From Massilia antarctica (GTDB lineage: Bacteria; Pseudomonadota; Gammaproteobacteria; Burkholderiales; Burkholderiaceae_D), in contig NZ_CP065053.1 of NCBI RefSeq assembly GCF_015689335.1, positions 5,580,001-5,644,000 of the forward strand: a stretch of DNA of 64,000 nt, read 5' to 3'. This document shows positions 28,913 through 37,705 of the stretch, in pieces. The translations under genes were made by a program, and so were the position numbers. The notes beneath the pieces were generated by a model, which was given only the letters and a program-made list of their open reading frames with translations, had not been told where the DNA came from and searched no databases. The first letter of the stretch is position 1. Each line of letters opens with the position of its first letter.

Positions 28913-30105
28913 TTGGCGACCTCGGCGTTCGGTGCGGACTGCGCTGTTGCCTGCGCTGCTGTCTGCGATAGTGCTTTGGCAGCCGGCACGGGATCGCTCG
29001 ACGAGGTATCCGGCGGCAGGATCGTCACCTTCTGGCCCTGCTTGAGCAGGTTCACGCCGGCCGTCACCACGGTCTGGCCGGCAGTTACGCCGCCCGCCAG
29101 CACGACGTCATTACCGGCGGTGCCGGCAATGGTCACCGGCACCATGCGCGCCACACCCTTGTCGACCAGCCAAACCGAAGTGGTGTTTTTTTCATGAAAC
29201 AGGGCCGTCAGCGGTACCTTGATTTGCGGCGTGGCCATGGTGCTGGCGAACTGCACCATGGCAGTCATGCCCAGCTTGACGTCGGCGGCGCTGTCGGGAA
29301 TCGATACCTTGACCGCGTAGGTGCGGGTGGCGGCGTCGGCCACCGGCGATACTTCCCTCACCTTGCCAGGAATGACCACATCCTTGTTGGCCCACAGGCG
29401 CACGGTCACGTCGGTCAGCTTGCGCAATTGTTCAACCTTGTCTTCCGGCAGGCCAATGACGATTTCTTTCTCGCCCATCTTGGCCACCCGCACCACCGGC
29501 GTGCCGGGCGAGACTACCTGCCCCACTTCCGCATCCACGGCCGTGACCACGCCATCGACATCCGACACCAGGGTGGCGTAGCCAGCCTGGTTCGATTGCC
29601 CGAAATAGGCCGCCTGGGCGGCATCGACGCTGGACTGCGCCGAGCTGAACGCCGACACCTTGGCGTCGAGCACAGCCTGGCTGACGAAATTCTTCACGCG
29701 TAATTCCTGATAGCGCTTCAATTCCGCCTTGGCCAGGTCGCGCCCGGTTTCAGCCGCGCGCAGGTTGGCCTTGGCCTGGGCCTGCGACAACTGCAAATCC
29801 TGGGGATCGAGCTGCATCAGCACCTGGCCCTTCTTGACCACCGTGCCGGGATCGACCTTGCGCGCGGTAATCTTGCCGCCAACCCGGAATCCGAGGCGCG
29901 ATTCGACCCGCGCCCGCACCTCGCCGGCGAATTCGGCGTTCACGCCCACACTGCTCGACGTCAGCACAAGGGCGCGTACGGGACGGATGTCCTCGGTCTT
30001 TTCGACGGGCTTCGAGCAGGCGGCCAGCAGCGCGGCCATCACGGCGGCACTGAGAACGGTCATCGGAGCCAAAGGTCTTTGGCGCAGGTTTTTCACGGGG
30101 AACAC
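28909..30105 (-). CDS. RND pump periplasmic adaptor (MFP) lipoprotein
   Basis: 398 residues. The signal peptide ends in a lipobox AALLAAC (Cys ~30), so it is a lipid-anchored adaptor of the AcrA/HlyD_D23 type. The lipoyl/barrel-sandwich halves flank an alpha-hairpin (about 110-185): RVGGKITARKVDPGTVVKKGQ before and VDGVVTAVDAEVGQVVSPG after, then a beta-barrel and a membrane-proximal domain. GTG start at 30105 with AAGGAAAA 6 bases upstream. The last 40 residues are Ala/Ser/Thr-rich and disordered. First gene of the efflux operon. Confidence 0.9.
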   Translation of the reverse strand: MFPVKNLRQRPLAPMTVLSAAVMAALLAACSKPVEKTEDIRPVRALVLTSSSVGVNAEFAGEVRARVESRLGFRVGGKITARKVDPGTVVKKGQVLMQLDPQDLQLSQAQAKANLRAAETGRDLAKAELKRYQELRVKNFVSQAVLDAKVSAFSSAQSSVDAAQAAYFGQSNQAGYATLVSDVDGVVTAVDAEVGQVVSPGTPVVRVAKMGEKEIVIGLPEDKVEQLRKLTDVTVRLWANKDVVIPGKVREVSPVADAATRTYAVKVSIPDSAADVKLGMTAMVQFASTMATPQIKVPLTALFHEKNTTSVWLVDKGVARMVPVTIAGTAGNDVVLAGGVTAGQTVVTAGVNLLKQGQKVTILPPDTSSSDPVPAAKALSQTAAQATAQSAPNAEVAK

Positions 30106-30190
30106 GGTGTTTTCCTTTACTATGCGGTGGTCGCGATCCCGGGGGATCGGCGATGATGTCGAGATGCTACTACTCGTTCGACCCTGAGAG

Positions 30191-30210
30191 CTAACTGACT
30201 TTCTGGTTAG
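30191..30210 (-). promoter_or_regulatory. TetR-type operator overlapping the RND start site
   Basis: Inverted repeat CTAAC-N10-GTTAG, on the minus strand directly after the -10 box (ACTAACCAGAAAGTCAGTTAG region). This is where a TetR/AcrR-like repressor would block initiation. No such regulator is adjacent. Confidence 0.5.
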
Positions 30211-30212
30211 TA

Positions 30213-30240
30213 ATTATAATCCTGCAAGTTTTATTTGCAA
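30213..30240 (-). promoter_or_regulatory. Sigma-70 promoter of the RND operon
   Basis: On the minus strand, TTGCAA (30235-30240), 16-base spacer, perfect TATAAT (30213-30218), about 108 bases before the GTG start. Confidence 0.65.
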
Positions 30241-30265
30241 ATGACTTTTGCGTCATTAATACTTC

Positions 30266-31075
30266 ATGCCTGTCGATCACTACGAGAACTTCCCTGTCGC
30301 CTCTGTTTTGCTGCCCCGGCGGCTGGTGCCGGCCGTCGAAGCGATTTACGCCTTCGCCCGCACCGCCGATGACATCGCCGACGAGGGCGACACGAGCGGC
30401 CCCGAGCGTCTAGCCGCCCTGACCGCCTACGAGGCTGCGTTGGACACGATCGCCCGCGGCGAAGTTCATCCCGACCCGCTGTTCCAGCGCCTCGCCGCTG
30501 TGATCACCCAATACAAGCTGCCGCTGCAACCGTTTCGCGACCTGCTGTCGGCCTTCAAGCAGGATGTGGCTACCCAGCGCTACCCCAACTTCGAGCTGCT
30601 GCTCGACTATTGCCGCCGCTCGGCCAATCCGGTGGGTTTCCTGATGCTCTCGCTGTACGGCGCCGTGGACGACACCAACGTGCGCGATTCGGACGCCATC
30701 TGCTCGGCACTGCAACTGATCAACTTCCTGCAAGATGTCGGCATCGACCGGCAAAAAGATCGTATTTACCTGCCGCTCGATGATTTGCAGCGCTTCGGCG
30801 TGGCCCCGGCCCAGCTCGACCAGTCGAACACCGACGGCAACTGGCGCGCCCTGATGGCCTTCGAGGTGGCGCGCGCGCGTGCGCTGATGCTGGGCGGCGC
30901 GCCGCTGGCGCGGCGCTTGCCGGGCCGCATCGGCTGGGAATTGCGGCTGGTAATCCAGGGCGGCTTGCGCATCCTGGAAGCCATCGAGACGGTCGGCTAC
31001 GACGTCTTCGGCCAGCGTCCGCAGCTCAAAACGCGCGATTGGCTGGTGATACTGTGGCGGGCAATACGCATGTAA
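30266..31075 (+). CDS. hpnC: Hydroxysqualene synthase HpnC
   Basis: 269 residues of the squalene/phytoene synthase fold. The first Asp-rich motif is YAFARTADDIADEGD and the second is LINFLQDVGIDRQKDRIYLP, where Gln replaces the Arg of HpnD; this is typical of HpnC. HpnC adds water to presqualene diphosphate to give hydroxysqualene. Together with hpnD and hpnE it forms the bacterial three-step route from two farnesyl diphosphates to squalene. Start at the ATG 30266, without a strong ribosome-binding site. Confidence 0.9.
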   Translation: MPVDHYENFPVASVLLPRRLVPAVEAIYAFARTADDIADEGDTSGPERLAALTAYEAALDTIARGEVHPDPLFQRLAAVITQYKLPLQPFRDLLSAFKQDVATQRYPNFELLLDYCRRSANPVGFLMLSLYGAVDDTNVRDSDAICSALQLINFLQDVGIDRQKDRIYLPLDDLQRFGVAPAQLDQSNTDGNWRALMAFEVARARALMLGGAPLARRLPGRIGWELRLVIQGGLRILEAIETVGYDVFGQRPQLKTRDWLVILWRAIRM

Positions 31076-31195
31076 GCCGGCCGCGACCCGCTGTGGCGGC
31101 GCCCAATCACGAAAAAACCCGTGTCCTCTGCCGCCACTTGCGCTCATCGGCTATAGAATAGCGGCTTCGCTTCGCGCACCCTTGCATTTTTGACC

Positions 31196-32029
31196 ATGTC
31201 CCCTGACGAATACTGCCATCAAAAGACCGTCCAGAGCGGCTCCAGCTTTTATTACAGCTTCCTGTTCCTGCCCCCGGAGCGGCGCCGCGCGATCACCGCG
31301 CTGTACGCCTTTTGCCGCGAGGTGGACGACACGGTGGATGAATGCACCGACCAGTCGATCGCCCGCATCAAGCTGGCGTGGTGGCGCAGCGAGCTCTCGG
31401 CCATGTACGCCGGCGCGCCCACCCACCCGGTAACGCAAGCCTTGCAGCCCCACCTGACGGTCTACAACTTGCAGGAACAGCATATGCAGGCCATCGTCGA
31501 CGGCATGGAAATGGACCTCGACCAGACCCGCTACCTCGATTTCCGGGCCATGAAGCGTTATTGCTGGCATGTGGCCAGCGTGGTCGGCATTTTGTCGGCC
31601 AGCATTTTCGGCGTGACCAATCCCAAGACGCTCGAGTATGCCGAGCAGCTGGGCCTGGCGTTCCAGCTGACCAATATCATCCGCGACGTGGGCGAAGACG
31701 CGCGCAAGGGCCGCATTTACCTGCCCGTCAACGAATTGCAGCAATTCGGCGTGACCGCGGCCGACCTGCTCAACGCGCGCCACAGCGACAAGTTCGAAAA
31801 CCTGATGCGCTTCCAGACCGAACGCGCGCAAAAGGTCTACGACGAAGCCTTCGCCCTGCTGCCCAAGGAAGACCGGCGCGCCCAGCGTCCCGGCCTGATG
31901 ATGGCGGCCATCTACCGCACCGTGCTCGACGAAATCGAGCGCGACAACTTTCACGTACTGACCCAGCGCATCTCGCTCACGCCGCTGCGCAAACTGTGGC
32001 TGGCGTGGAAGACCTACATCCGTGGCTAA
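31196..32029 (+). CDS. hpnD: Presqualene diphosphate synthase HpnD
   Basis: 277 residues, squalene/phytoene synthase family. Motifs are ALYAFCREVDDTVDE and NIIRDVGEDARKGRIYLPVNE, with both substrate-binding Asp clusters intact. It condenses two farnesyl diphosphates to presqualene diphosphate. ATG at 31196; a TTG two codons earlier is possible. The stop overlaps the GTG start of hpnE by 8 bases, showing translational coupling. Confidence 0.93.
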   Translation: MSPDEYCHQKTVQSGSSFYYSFLFLPPERRRAITALYAFCREVDDTVDECTDQSIARIKLAWWRSELSAMYAGAPTHPVTQALQPHLTVYNLQEQHMQAIVDGMEMDLDQTRYLDFRAMKRYCWHVASVVGILSASIFGVTNPKTLEYAEQLGLAFQLTNIIRDVGEDARKGRIYLPVNELQQFGVTAADLLNARHSDKFENLMRFQTERAQKVYDEAFALLPKEDRRAQRPGLMMAAIYRTVLDEIERDNFHVLTQRISLTPLRKLWLAWKTYIRG

Positions 32030-33359
32030 GGCAGCGCACAACGCCGCCGTCATCGGTGGCGGCTGGGCCGGATGCAGCGCGGCCGTCGAACTGGCCCGCG
32101 CCGGCTGCAAGGTCACCCTGTTCGAGGCCGCGCGCACCTTGGGCGGACGGGCGCGCGCGGTCGATGTGCAGGGCCGCCAGCTCGACAACGGCCAGCACAT
32201 CCTGCTCGGCGCCTACAAGGAATCGCTGCGCCTGATGCGCGCGGTCGGCATCGACCTGCGCGCCGCCGTGCTGACCCTGCCGCTGCAAATGCGCTATCCC
32301 AGGGACAGCGGCGGCATGGACTTCGTCGCCCCGCGCCTGCCGGCCCCGCTGCACCTGGCCCTGGCCCTGCTGCGCGCCGACGGCCTGGCCTTTGCCGACA
32401 AGATGGCCCTGGCGCGCTTTTCCTCGACCGCGCGCTGGATGGACTGGCGCTTGCACAACGATTGCAGTGTCAGCGAATTGCTGGAACGCTACGACCAGAC
32501 CGAGCGCCTCATCGAGCTGATGTGGCGTCCGCTGTGCCTGGCCGCGCTCAACACCGCGCCCGAGCGCGCCTCGGCCCAGGTATTCCTGGCCGTGCTGCGC
32601 GACAGCCTGGGCGCTAGCCGCGCCAGTTCCGACATGCTGCTGCCGCGAGTCGACCTGAGCGCGCTGTTTCCGGTGGCGGCGGCGGCGTTTGTGGAACGCG
32701 CGGGCGGCACCGTGCGCCTGGGCGCCAAGGTCGACACGCTCGCGCCCGCCGATGGCGGCGGCTGGCTCCTTGGCGACGGCGAGCACTTCGATGCCGTCGT
32801 CATCGCCACCGCCCCGCCGGCGGCGACGACCCTGCTCGAACAGGCCGGAGCCGCCGCCCTGGCGGCCACCCTCCAGCATTTCGAGTACGAGCCGATCACC
32901 ACCTGCTACCTGCAATATCCGGCCGCGACCCGGCTCGAACTGCCCTTCTACGCCCTGCGCGACAACGCCGCCAGCGGCCACTGGGGCCAGTTCGTGTTCG
33001 ACCGCGGCCAGCTCGACCCGGCCCAGGCCGGCCTGTTCTCGGTGGTCATCAGCGCCTCGGGCGCGGCCTCGGAACTGGGACGGGAGGCGCTGGCCGGCGC
33101 CGTTGCAGCCCAGCTGGCCGCCGTGCTGGGACGTCCGCAACTTGCCCAACCCGCATGGGTGCAGGTCATCAGCGAAAAACGCGCCACCTTTGCCTGCACC
33201 CCGGGTCTGGCGCGTCCCGCCAACACGACTGGACTGGCGCGCCTGGCGCTGGCCGGCGACTACACCGCCAGTGACTATCCGGCAACAATCGAATCGGCCG
33301 TGCGCAGCGGCGTGGCGGCTGCCCGCCTCGTGTTGGCGCAACAGGCCGTGGAAAAATGA
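32022..33359 (+). CDS. hpnE: Squalene-associated FAD-dependent desaturase HpnE
   Basis: 445 residues. The N-terminal FAD Rossmann motif VIGGGWAGCSAAVELARAG is followed by LFEAARTLGGRARAVD and DNGQHILLGAY, the amine-oxidase/desaturase pattern of HpnE. It reduces hydroxysqualene to squalene. GTG start at 32022 inside the end of hpnD. The C-terminal FAD-binding segment LALAGDYTASDYPATIESAVRSG is present, so the gene looks complete. No squalene-hopene cyclase gene follows in this window. Confidence 0.92.
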   Translation: MAKAAHNAAVIGGGWAGCSAAVELARAGCKVTLFEAARTLGGRARAVDVQGRQLDNGQHILLGAYKESLRLMRAVGIDLRAAVLTLPLQMRYPRDSGGMDFVAPRLPAPLHLALALLRADGLAFADKMALARFSSTARWMDWRLHNDCSVSELLERYDQTERLIELMWRPLCLAALNTAPERASAQVFLAVLRDSLGASRASSDMLLPRVDLSALFPVAAAAFVERAGGTVRLGAKVDTLAPADGGGWLLGDGEHFDAVVIATAPPAATTLLEQAGAAALAATLQHFEYEPITTCYLQYPAATRLELPFYALRDNAASGHWGQFVFDRGQLDPAQAGLFSVVISASGAASELGREALAGAVAAQLAAVLGRPQLAQPAWVQVISEKRATFACTPGLARPANTTGLARLALAGDYTASDYPATIESAVRSGVAAARLVLAQQAVEK

Positions 33360-33428
33360 ACGACTGTCCCGCGATTTGGTCGTTGACGGCGCTGAAAGTG
33401 CAGCCTGTCGCATTCCGGTGGAGTTGAG

Positions 33429-33446
33429 CTGTCCGTTTTCGTACAG
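33429..33446 (+). promoter_or_regulatory. Near-perfect palindrome upstream of the HAAS/GIN genes
   Basis: CTGTCCG-TTTT-CGTACAG, one mismatch between the arms. A further ACGGACAG half at 33473-33480 pairs with the first arm. Likely a repressor or activator site for the downstream operon; regulator unknown. Confidence 0.45.
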
Positions 33447-33483
33447 TAGCACCATCGAAACAGGTTTTTTACACGGACAGCAC

Positions 33484-33621
33484 ATGAACATCGCACTCGG
33501 ACTTCGCGCACTCGCATTACTGGTTTTTGTTGCCGCGAGTACCGCCGTCATCGTCATGCCGCACCTGCTCGGCGGCGACCTGCAGATTCTCCATTCGGGT
33601 GTGGCGCTGAGCCATTCCTGA
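33484..33621 (+). CDS. Possible 45-residue single-helix membrane peptide
   Basis: A short frame MNIALGLRALALLVFVAA... with one hydrophobic helix and a 20-residue polar tail ending in ALSHS. Its TGA overlaps an ATG in the next gene's frame, which favours it being translated and coupled, but there is no strong ribosome-binding site. DUF1700 genes often follow a PadR regulator; none is present here. May be only a leader. Confidence 0.35.
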   Translation: MNIALGLRALALLVFVAASTAVIVMPHLLGGDLQILHSGVALSHS

Positions 33622-33638
33622 TGCCAAAGGCGACCATC

Positions 33639-34649
33639 ATGGGCAAACTCGAATATCTCGACGCGCTGCGGCGCGCGATGGCGGGCATTCCCGCCGAAAC
33701 CCAGGCCAGCACCCTGGCCTGGTACGAACAGCGCTTCATCGACGGCGTGGCGGCCGGCCGCACCGAGGCCGACATCGCCGCCGGGCTCGACGAACCCACC
33801 CAGGTCGCCATGAAGCTGCGCGCCACCGTGCACATGCACTCTTTCGAGCAAAAGAAAAATCCCGCCAACCTGATGCGTTTGCTGGTGTCGCTGGCCGGCC
33901 TGGCCATCTTCAACCTGTTCATGGTGGTGCCGGCGCTGGTCTATGCGGCCTTCCTGGCCCTGCTGTACGCGGCCGGACTGGCCTTTTACGTGGCCGGCAT
34001 CGCCATTACCGCCAGCGGCCTGTCGGGCGCCAACGAACTGGTGCTCGACGGCCCTTTCCGCGAATTGATTCTCAGCGACACGTCCGGTGACGAGCGCGAC
34101 ACCATGGAAGTGAAGGTGTCGATCGACCAGGACGGCGTGCGCTTCTTCCGTGAACATATCTCCGGCGACGCTCCCCGCCACGTCGTGGCCACGGCGCACG
34201 CAGCCGCCGCGGAAGCCGCGCGCTCTGGCGCAGAAGCTGCACGCGCCGCCGGGGAAGTCGCACGGGCTGCCGGCGAAGTCGCACGGGCTGGCCGGGACGC
34301 GGCGCGCGCCGCCCGCGAAGCGGTACGGGCCAGCGGAGCAGCGGCCGCGCGCGCCGACATGGACGACGACGCCGACGCCGACGCGGAGGATGAAGAAGAC
34401 GAGGAAGCCGCGCCCGCCCCTCCGAAAAAACGCGGCATGGTGCGCCGCGCCGAGGAAGCGGCCAGCGGCGGCCTGCGCATCACCACCAACCTCGAACCCG
34501 GCTCGCGCGCCACCCAGACCATGTTCGGCCTCGGCATCGTGCTGGCCGGAATCGTGATCTTCCTGCTCTGCCTGGTCATCACGAAATACACGCTGACCGG
34601 CATCCGCCGCTACGCCGAAATGAATGTTTCCCTGCTCAAGGGCAACTAA
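33639..34649 (+). CDS. HAAS/DUF1700 membrane protein with Ala-rich insert
   Basis: 336 residues. The N-terminal HAAS domain (MGKLEYLDALRRAM..., AWYEQRFIDGVAAG) is typical of DUF1700 proteins. Two membrane helices (about 79-118), a beta-rich extracytoplasmic stretch, a 75-residue Ala/Arg-rich then acidic low-complexity segment (repeated ARAAGEV units, then DDDADADAEDEEDEE) and a final membrane helix (about 290-315) follow. I start at 33639, with AAAGG 9 bases upstream; 33621 is an alternative. Paired with the GIN protein 20 bases downstream, a pairing seen in envelope-stress-type loci. Function unknown. Confidence 0.7.
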   Translation: MGKLEYLDALRRAMAGIPAETQASTLAWYEQRFIDGVAAGRTEADIAAGLDEPTQVAMKLRATVHMHSFEQKKNPANLMRLLVSLAGLAIFNLFMVVPALVYAAFLALLYAAGLAFYVAGIAITASGLSGANELVLDGPFRELILSDTSGDERDTMEVKVSIDQDGVRFFREHISGDAPRHVVATAHAAAAEAARSGAEAARAAGEVARAAGEVARAGRDAARAAREAVRASGAAAARADMDDDADADAEDEEDEEAAPAPPKKRGMVRRAEEAASGGLRITTNLEPGSRATQTMFGLGIVLAGIVIFLLCLVITKYTLTGIRRYAEMNVSLLKGN

Positions 34650-34669
34650 ACGCGGAACCGGAGAATTTC

Positions 34670-35476
34670 ATGCGCTCACTTATCAAAGTCGGCTTCGGCC
34701 TGCTGATCCTCGCTTTCGTCCTGATCGCCCTGTTTTACAGCATGCTGCGGGCCCAGGGCACCACCCGCCCGGCCAATCCCGAAGGCCGCGTGGTCGCCAG
34801 CGAAACGCGCGCGGTCGGCAAGGGCATCACCTCGGTCGAGCTCGGCGGTCCGATCGACATGACCCTGCGCCAGGGCGCGATGGCCTCGCTGACCGTGCGC
34901 GGCGAACAGCGCTTGCTGGGCAATATCGAAACCATGAGCGAAGGCGCCACCCTGCACATCGAAACCAAGGGCATGCTGCTGCACCATAAACAACCGCTGC
35001 AAGTGGTGCTGGTCTTGCCCGCGATCGACAAGCTGCGCATCCTGGGCAGCGGCGACAGTACCGTCAATGGCTTCAGCGGCGACAAGATCGACCTGCAACT
35101 GCACGGTTCCGGCAATGTCAAGTTCAATGGGCGCTTCCGCGAGGTCGACGCCGGCCTGCAAGGCAGCGGCGACATTGAACTCAACGGCGGCAACTGCGAC
35201 CAGGTCGACGTCAACGTGGCCGGTTCCGGCGGCATGACGGTGGTCGGCGCGGCCAAGCGCTTCAAGGTGGTGCAGACCGGTTCGGGCGACCTGGACGCCG
35301 AGCACCTGAGCGCCGATGCGGTCACCGTCGAACTGACCGGTTCGGGCAACGCCATCGTTCAGGCCCGCAAAAGCGCGGCCGTCAACCTGCGCGGCAGCGG
35401 CGAGGTGAACGTGCATGGCAATCCGGACCAGCGCGCCGTGACCCGCAGCGGCTCGGGCGACGTCACGTTCGAGTAG
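34670..35476 (+). CDS. GIN domain (DUF2807) protein
   Basis: 268 residues with an N-terminal signal anchor (about 8-28, GFGLLILAFVLIALFYSML) and a right-handed beta-helix-like region built from repeated G-S-G-D/N turns (LGSGDSTVNGF, HGSGNVKFNG, QGSGDIELNGG, TGSGDLDAE, RGSGEVNVHG). This is the Head-GIN/DUF2807 fold, a periplasmic or surface domain of unknown role. It is co-transcribed with the HAAS protein upstream. Its stop overlaps the end of the convergent flavoprotein gene. Confidence 0.8.
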   Translation: MRSLIKVGFGLLILAFVLIALFYSMLRAQGTTRPANPEGRVVASETRAVGKGITSVELGGPIDMTLRQGAMASLTVRGEQRLLGNIETMSEGATLHIETKGMLLHHKQPLQVVLVLPAIDKLRILGSGDSTVNGFSGDKIDLQLHGSGNVKFNGRFREVDAGLQGSGDIELNGGNCDQVDVNVAGSGGMTVVGAAKRFKVVQTGSGDLDAEHLSADAVTVELTGSGNAIVQARKSAAVNLRGSGEVNVHGNPDQRAVTRSGSGDVTFE

Positions 35477-36719
35477 ACGCCCTTTGCGCCAGCCAGGCCA
35501 GCGCCCCGTGTCCGGCCGCGCGCCCGCTGGCAAAGCAGGCGGTGAGCAGGTAGCCGCCGGTCGGCGCTTCCCAGTCGAGCATTTCGCCGGCCGCGAACAC
35601 CCCCGGCAGCGCGCGCAGCATGGCATGCCCGTCGAGCGCATCGAAGCGGACCCCGCCGGCGCTGCTGATCGCCTCGTCGATCGGGCGTGCCCGTTTCAAG
35701 GTCAGCGGCAGCATTTTCAAGGCCGCCGCCAGGCGCGCCGGGTCGCCGAACTCCTCTGCCGACAGGCATTCGCGCAGCAATCCCGATTTCACACCCTTGA
35801 TGCCCAGCCGGCTTTGCAGATGGCTAGCCATTGAGCGCGAACCGCGCGGGCGCGCCACGTCTTCCAGCACCCGTTCGGCGCTAAAATCGGGCACCAGGTC
35901 GAGCCAGATGGTGGCACTGCCGCTGGCGCCGATCTGCTCGCGCAGGTCGGCCGACAAGGCGTAAATCAGGCTGCCTTCGACGCCGCTGGCGGTGATCACG
36001 AACTGCCCCTGGCGCTTGTGCGGGCGGCCCTGCGCATCGGTGGCGGTAATGGCCACGGTGGTCAGGGGCGCGCCCGCATGGCGGCTGCTGAAATGCGCGC
36101 TCCAGTCGGTGTCGAAGCCGCAGTTCGACGGCGCCAAAGGCGCTACCGCCACCGCGCGCTCCTGCAACAGCGGCACCCAGGCGCCATCCGAACCCAGGCG
36201 CGCCCAGCTGCCGCCGCCGAGCGCCAGGATGACCGCGTCGGCGCCGGCCTCGCGTTCGCCGTCCGGCGTGGCAAAGCGCAGCGCGGCGCCGTTCCAGCCC
36301 AGCCAGCGATGGCGCATGTGCAGGCGCACACCCGCATCGCGCAGGCGCTGCAGCCAGGCGCGCAGCAGGGGCGCGGCCTTCATATCGGTGGGAAATACGC
36401 GCCCGGAGGTGCCCACGAAGGTCTCGACGCCGAGGCCATGAATCCAGTCGCGCACCGCTTGCGCATCGAAGCGCTCCAGCCACGGCGCCACCTGCGCGGC
36501 GCGCGTGCCGTAGCGCCGGATAAAATCGGCGGACGGCTCCGCATGCGTGATGTTCATGCCGCCCTTGCCCGCCAACAGGAATTTGCGCCCCACCGACGGC
36601 ATCGCGTCGTATAGATCGACCGCCACCCCGCCCTGGCTCAGGACTTCGGCGGCCATCAGGCCGGCCGGACCGCCGCCGATGACGGCGACACGGGCTTGGG
36701 GAAGGTTTTCAGCAGACAT
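35463..36719 (-). CDS. BaiN/YhiN-like FAD-dependent oxidoreductase
   Basis: 418 residues. The FAD motif VAVIGGGPAGLMAAEVLSQGG is at the N-terminus (about 12-32), followed by the family-specific GRKFLLAGKGGMNITH and, near the end, ISSAGGVRFDAL, then GVFAAGEMLDWEAPTGGY, the HI0933/TIGR03862 pattern. Substrate unknown; distant relatives reduce bile-acid intermediates or act in heme-free redox steps. The start MSAENLPQARV (36719) has no clear ribosome-binding site. It converges with the GIN gene, overlapping by 14 bases. Confidence 0.85.
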   Translation of the reverse strand: MSAENLPQARVAVIGGGPAGLMAAEVLSQGGVAVDLYDAMPSVGRKFLLAGKGGMNITHAEPSADFIRRYGTRAAQVAPWLERFDAQAVRDWIHGLGVETFVGTSGRVFPTDMKAAPLLRAWLQRLRDAGVRLHMRHRWLGWNGAALRFATPDGEREAGADAVILALGGGSWARLGSDGAWVPLLQERAVAVAPLAPSNCGFDTDWSAHFSSRHAGAPLTTVAITATDAQGRPHKRQGQFVITASGVEGSLIYALSADLREQIGASGSATIWLDLVPDFSAERVLEDVARPRGSRSMASHLQSRLGIKGVKSGLLRECLSAEEFGDPARLAAALKMLPLTLKRARPIDEAISSAGGVRFDALDGHAMLRALPGVFAAGEMLDWEAPTGGYLLTACFASGRAAGHGALAWLAQRASTRT

Positions 36720-36794
36720 GACAGACTCGGTGCGGCGGTTGGACGACCCGCATTGTAGTCGACTTCGGCAACCGAAAATTTTTGCCGCTTTCAA

Positions 36795-37000
36795 ATTTCA
36801 AGAACGCGGGCACCGCGCGTGCGCTTATTGGGTCGCAAGATGCGCGAGGGCAAGTCGCGCTTGGAAGACCTCATTCCGAAGGCAGAGGACGAAACGATCT
36901 CGCCCAAGAAGACCTTCGAGGACGATGAGCCGGGCTTCGTTCGTATTGACATCACATACCTGCCGCAGATGCCGGACGAGACGTCGCGCCGCGACCACGT
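36795..37000 (+). pseudogene. IS481-type transposase fragment
   Basis: An internal piece of a DDE transposase in one frame: GRKMREGKSRLEDLIPKAED, then EDDEPGFVRIDITYLPQMPDETSRR, which includes the strand carrying the first catalytic Asp. The helix-turn-helix region before it and the rest of the catalytic domain after it are missing. No terminal inverted repeats are visible. Marks an old insertion next to a low-GC gene. Confidence 0.7.
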
Positions 37001-37087
37001 ACAATTCCCTGTTCAAGAATCGACGCTGTCAGGCGGCGGAACCGCTTCCTGGCATGGATGCAAAAACTTTTAGAAATGGAAGATTTC

Positions 37088-37705
37088 ATGACCATCGAAT
37101 GTTCCGATACAGTGTTCTTCAATGGAAAGCCCTTCACCTTGGCCGGTTTCGCTGGTCGCGGCATATTTAATCCCAACAAGTTCGGACTGAACACGAAGGC
37201 CATTTCTACGGATTGTGGGCGGGGTTATTTCTGTACGTATCTCATTGAGAATTCGCAGCTCTTCCTTTCTTCTGTGAATCTCTGGTTGGATCACGAAGAC
37301 GTTTCCAGCCGCGCCGTTCCTTTATTCGGAAGGCTTCCTCAACGATACGAGGAGCACTGTCGGGTATACGCGAAAGGCGAGATGAAGGACGTCGTGAGGG
37401 CGTCGTATGACTTTCGTATCGCTGACTTACGCGAGCACATCAGATTTTCCGGCGCACTTTTGCTTGCCGACGGGCTTATATATGAAATAGACGTGTGTAG
37501 GGGATATAGGCCAGCATCCGTTTTTCGCGAGGTGCATGAGATCATCTTCGAGAATGGCGGTGTCATCGGTGTCACCGACAGGTCCGTCGACATACAGCGG
37601 ATCAGGGATCTGTCTCGCGCAAGAGCGCAAGCGAGTCCACCGGAGGAGGGAAAGTCGTCTGAATGGACCGACCGGGCTTTCGGCTTTTTATACAACGCTT
37701 CTTAA
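37088..37705 (+). CDS. Unknown low-GC protein
   Basis: 205 residues from the ATG at 37088, chosen because GGAAG lies 6 bases upstream. N-terminus MTIECSDTVFFNGKPFTLAGFAGRG, then a beta-rich central part and a charged C-terminus (RARAQASPPEEGKSS). No membrane segment, signal peptide or motif I can name. Base composition is much more AT-rich than the flanking genes, and the gene sits directly after an IS481 remnant, so it was probably acquired. The compact size and isolation recall orphan immunity genes, but that is a guess. Confidence 0.6.
   Translation: MTIECSDTVFFNGKPFTLAGFAGRGIFNPNKFGLNTKAISTDCGRGYFCTYLIENSQLFLSSVNLWLDHEDVSSRAVPLFGRLPQRYEEHCRVYAKGEMKDVVRASYDFRIADLREHIRFSGALLLADGLIYEIDVCRGYRPASVFREVHEIIFENGGVIGVTDRSVDIQRIRDLSRARAQASPPEEGKSSEWTDRAFGFLYNAS

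Noticed and set aside
34200..34370. Possible CRISPR-like or satellite repeat in the Ala-rich segment.
   Set aside because: The repetition follows codons of an Ala/Arg-rich protein; there are no constant repeats with unique spacers.
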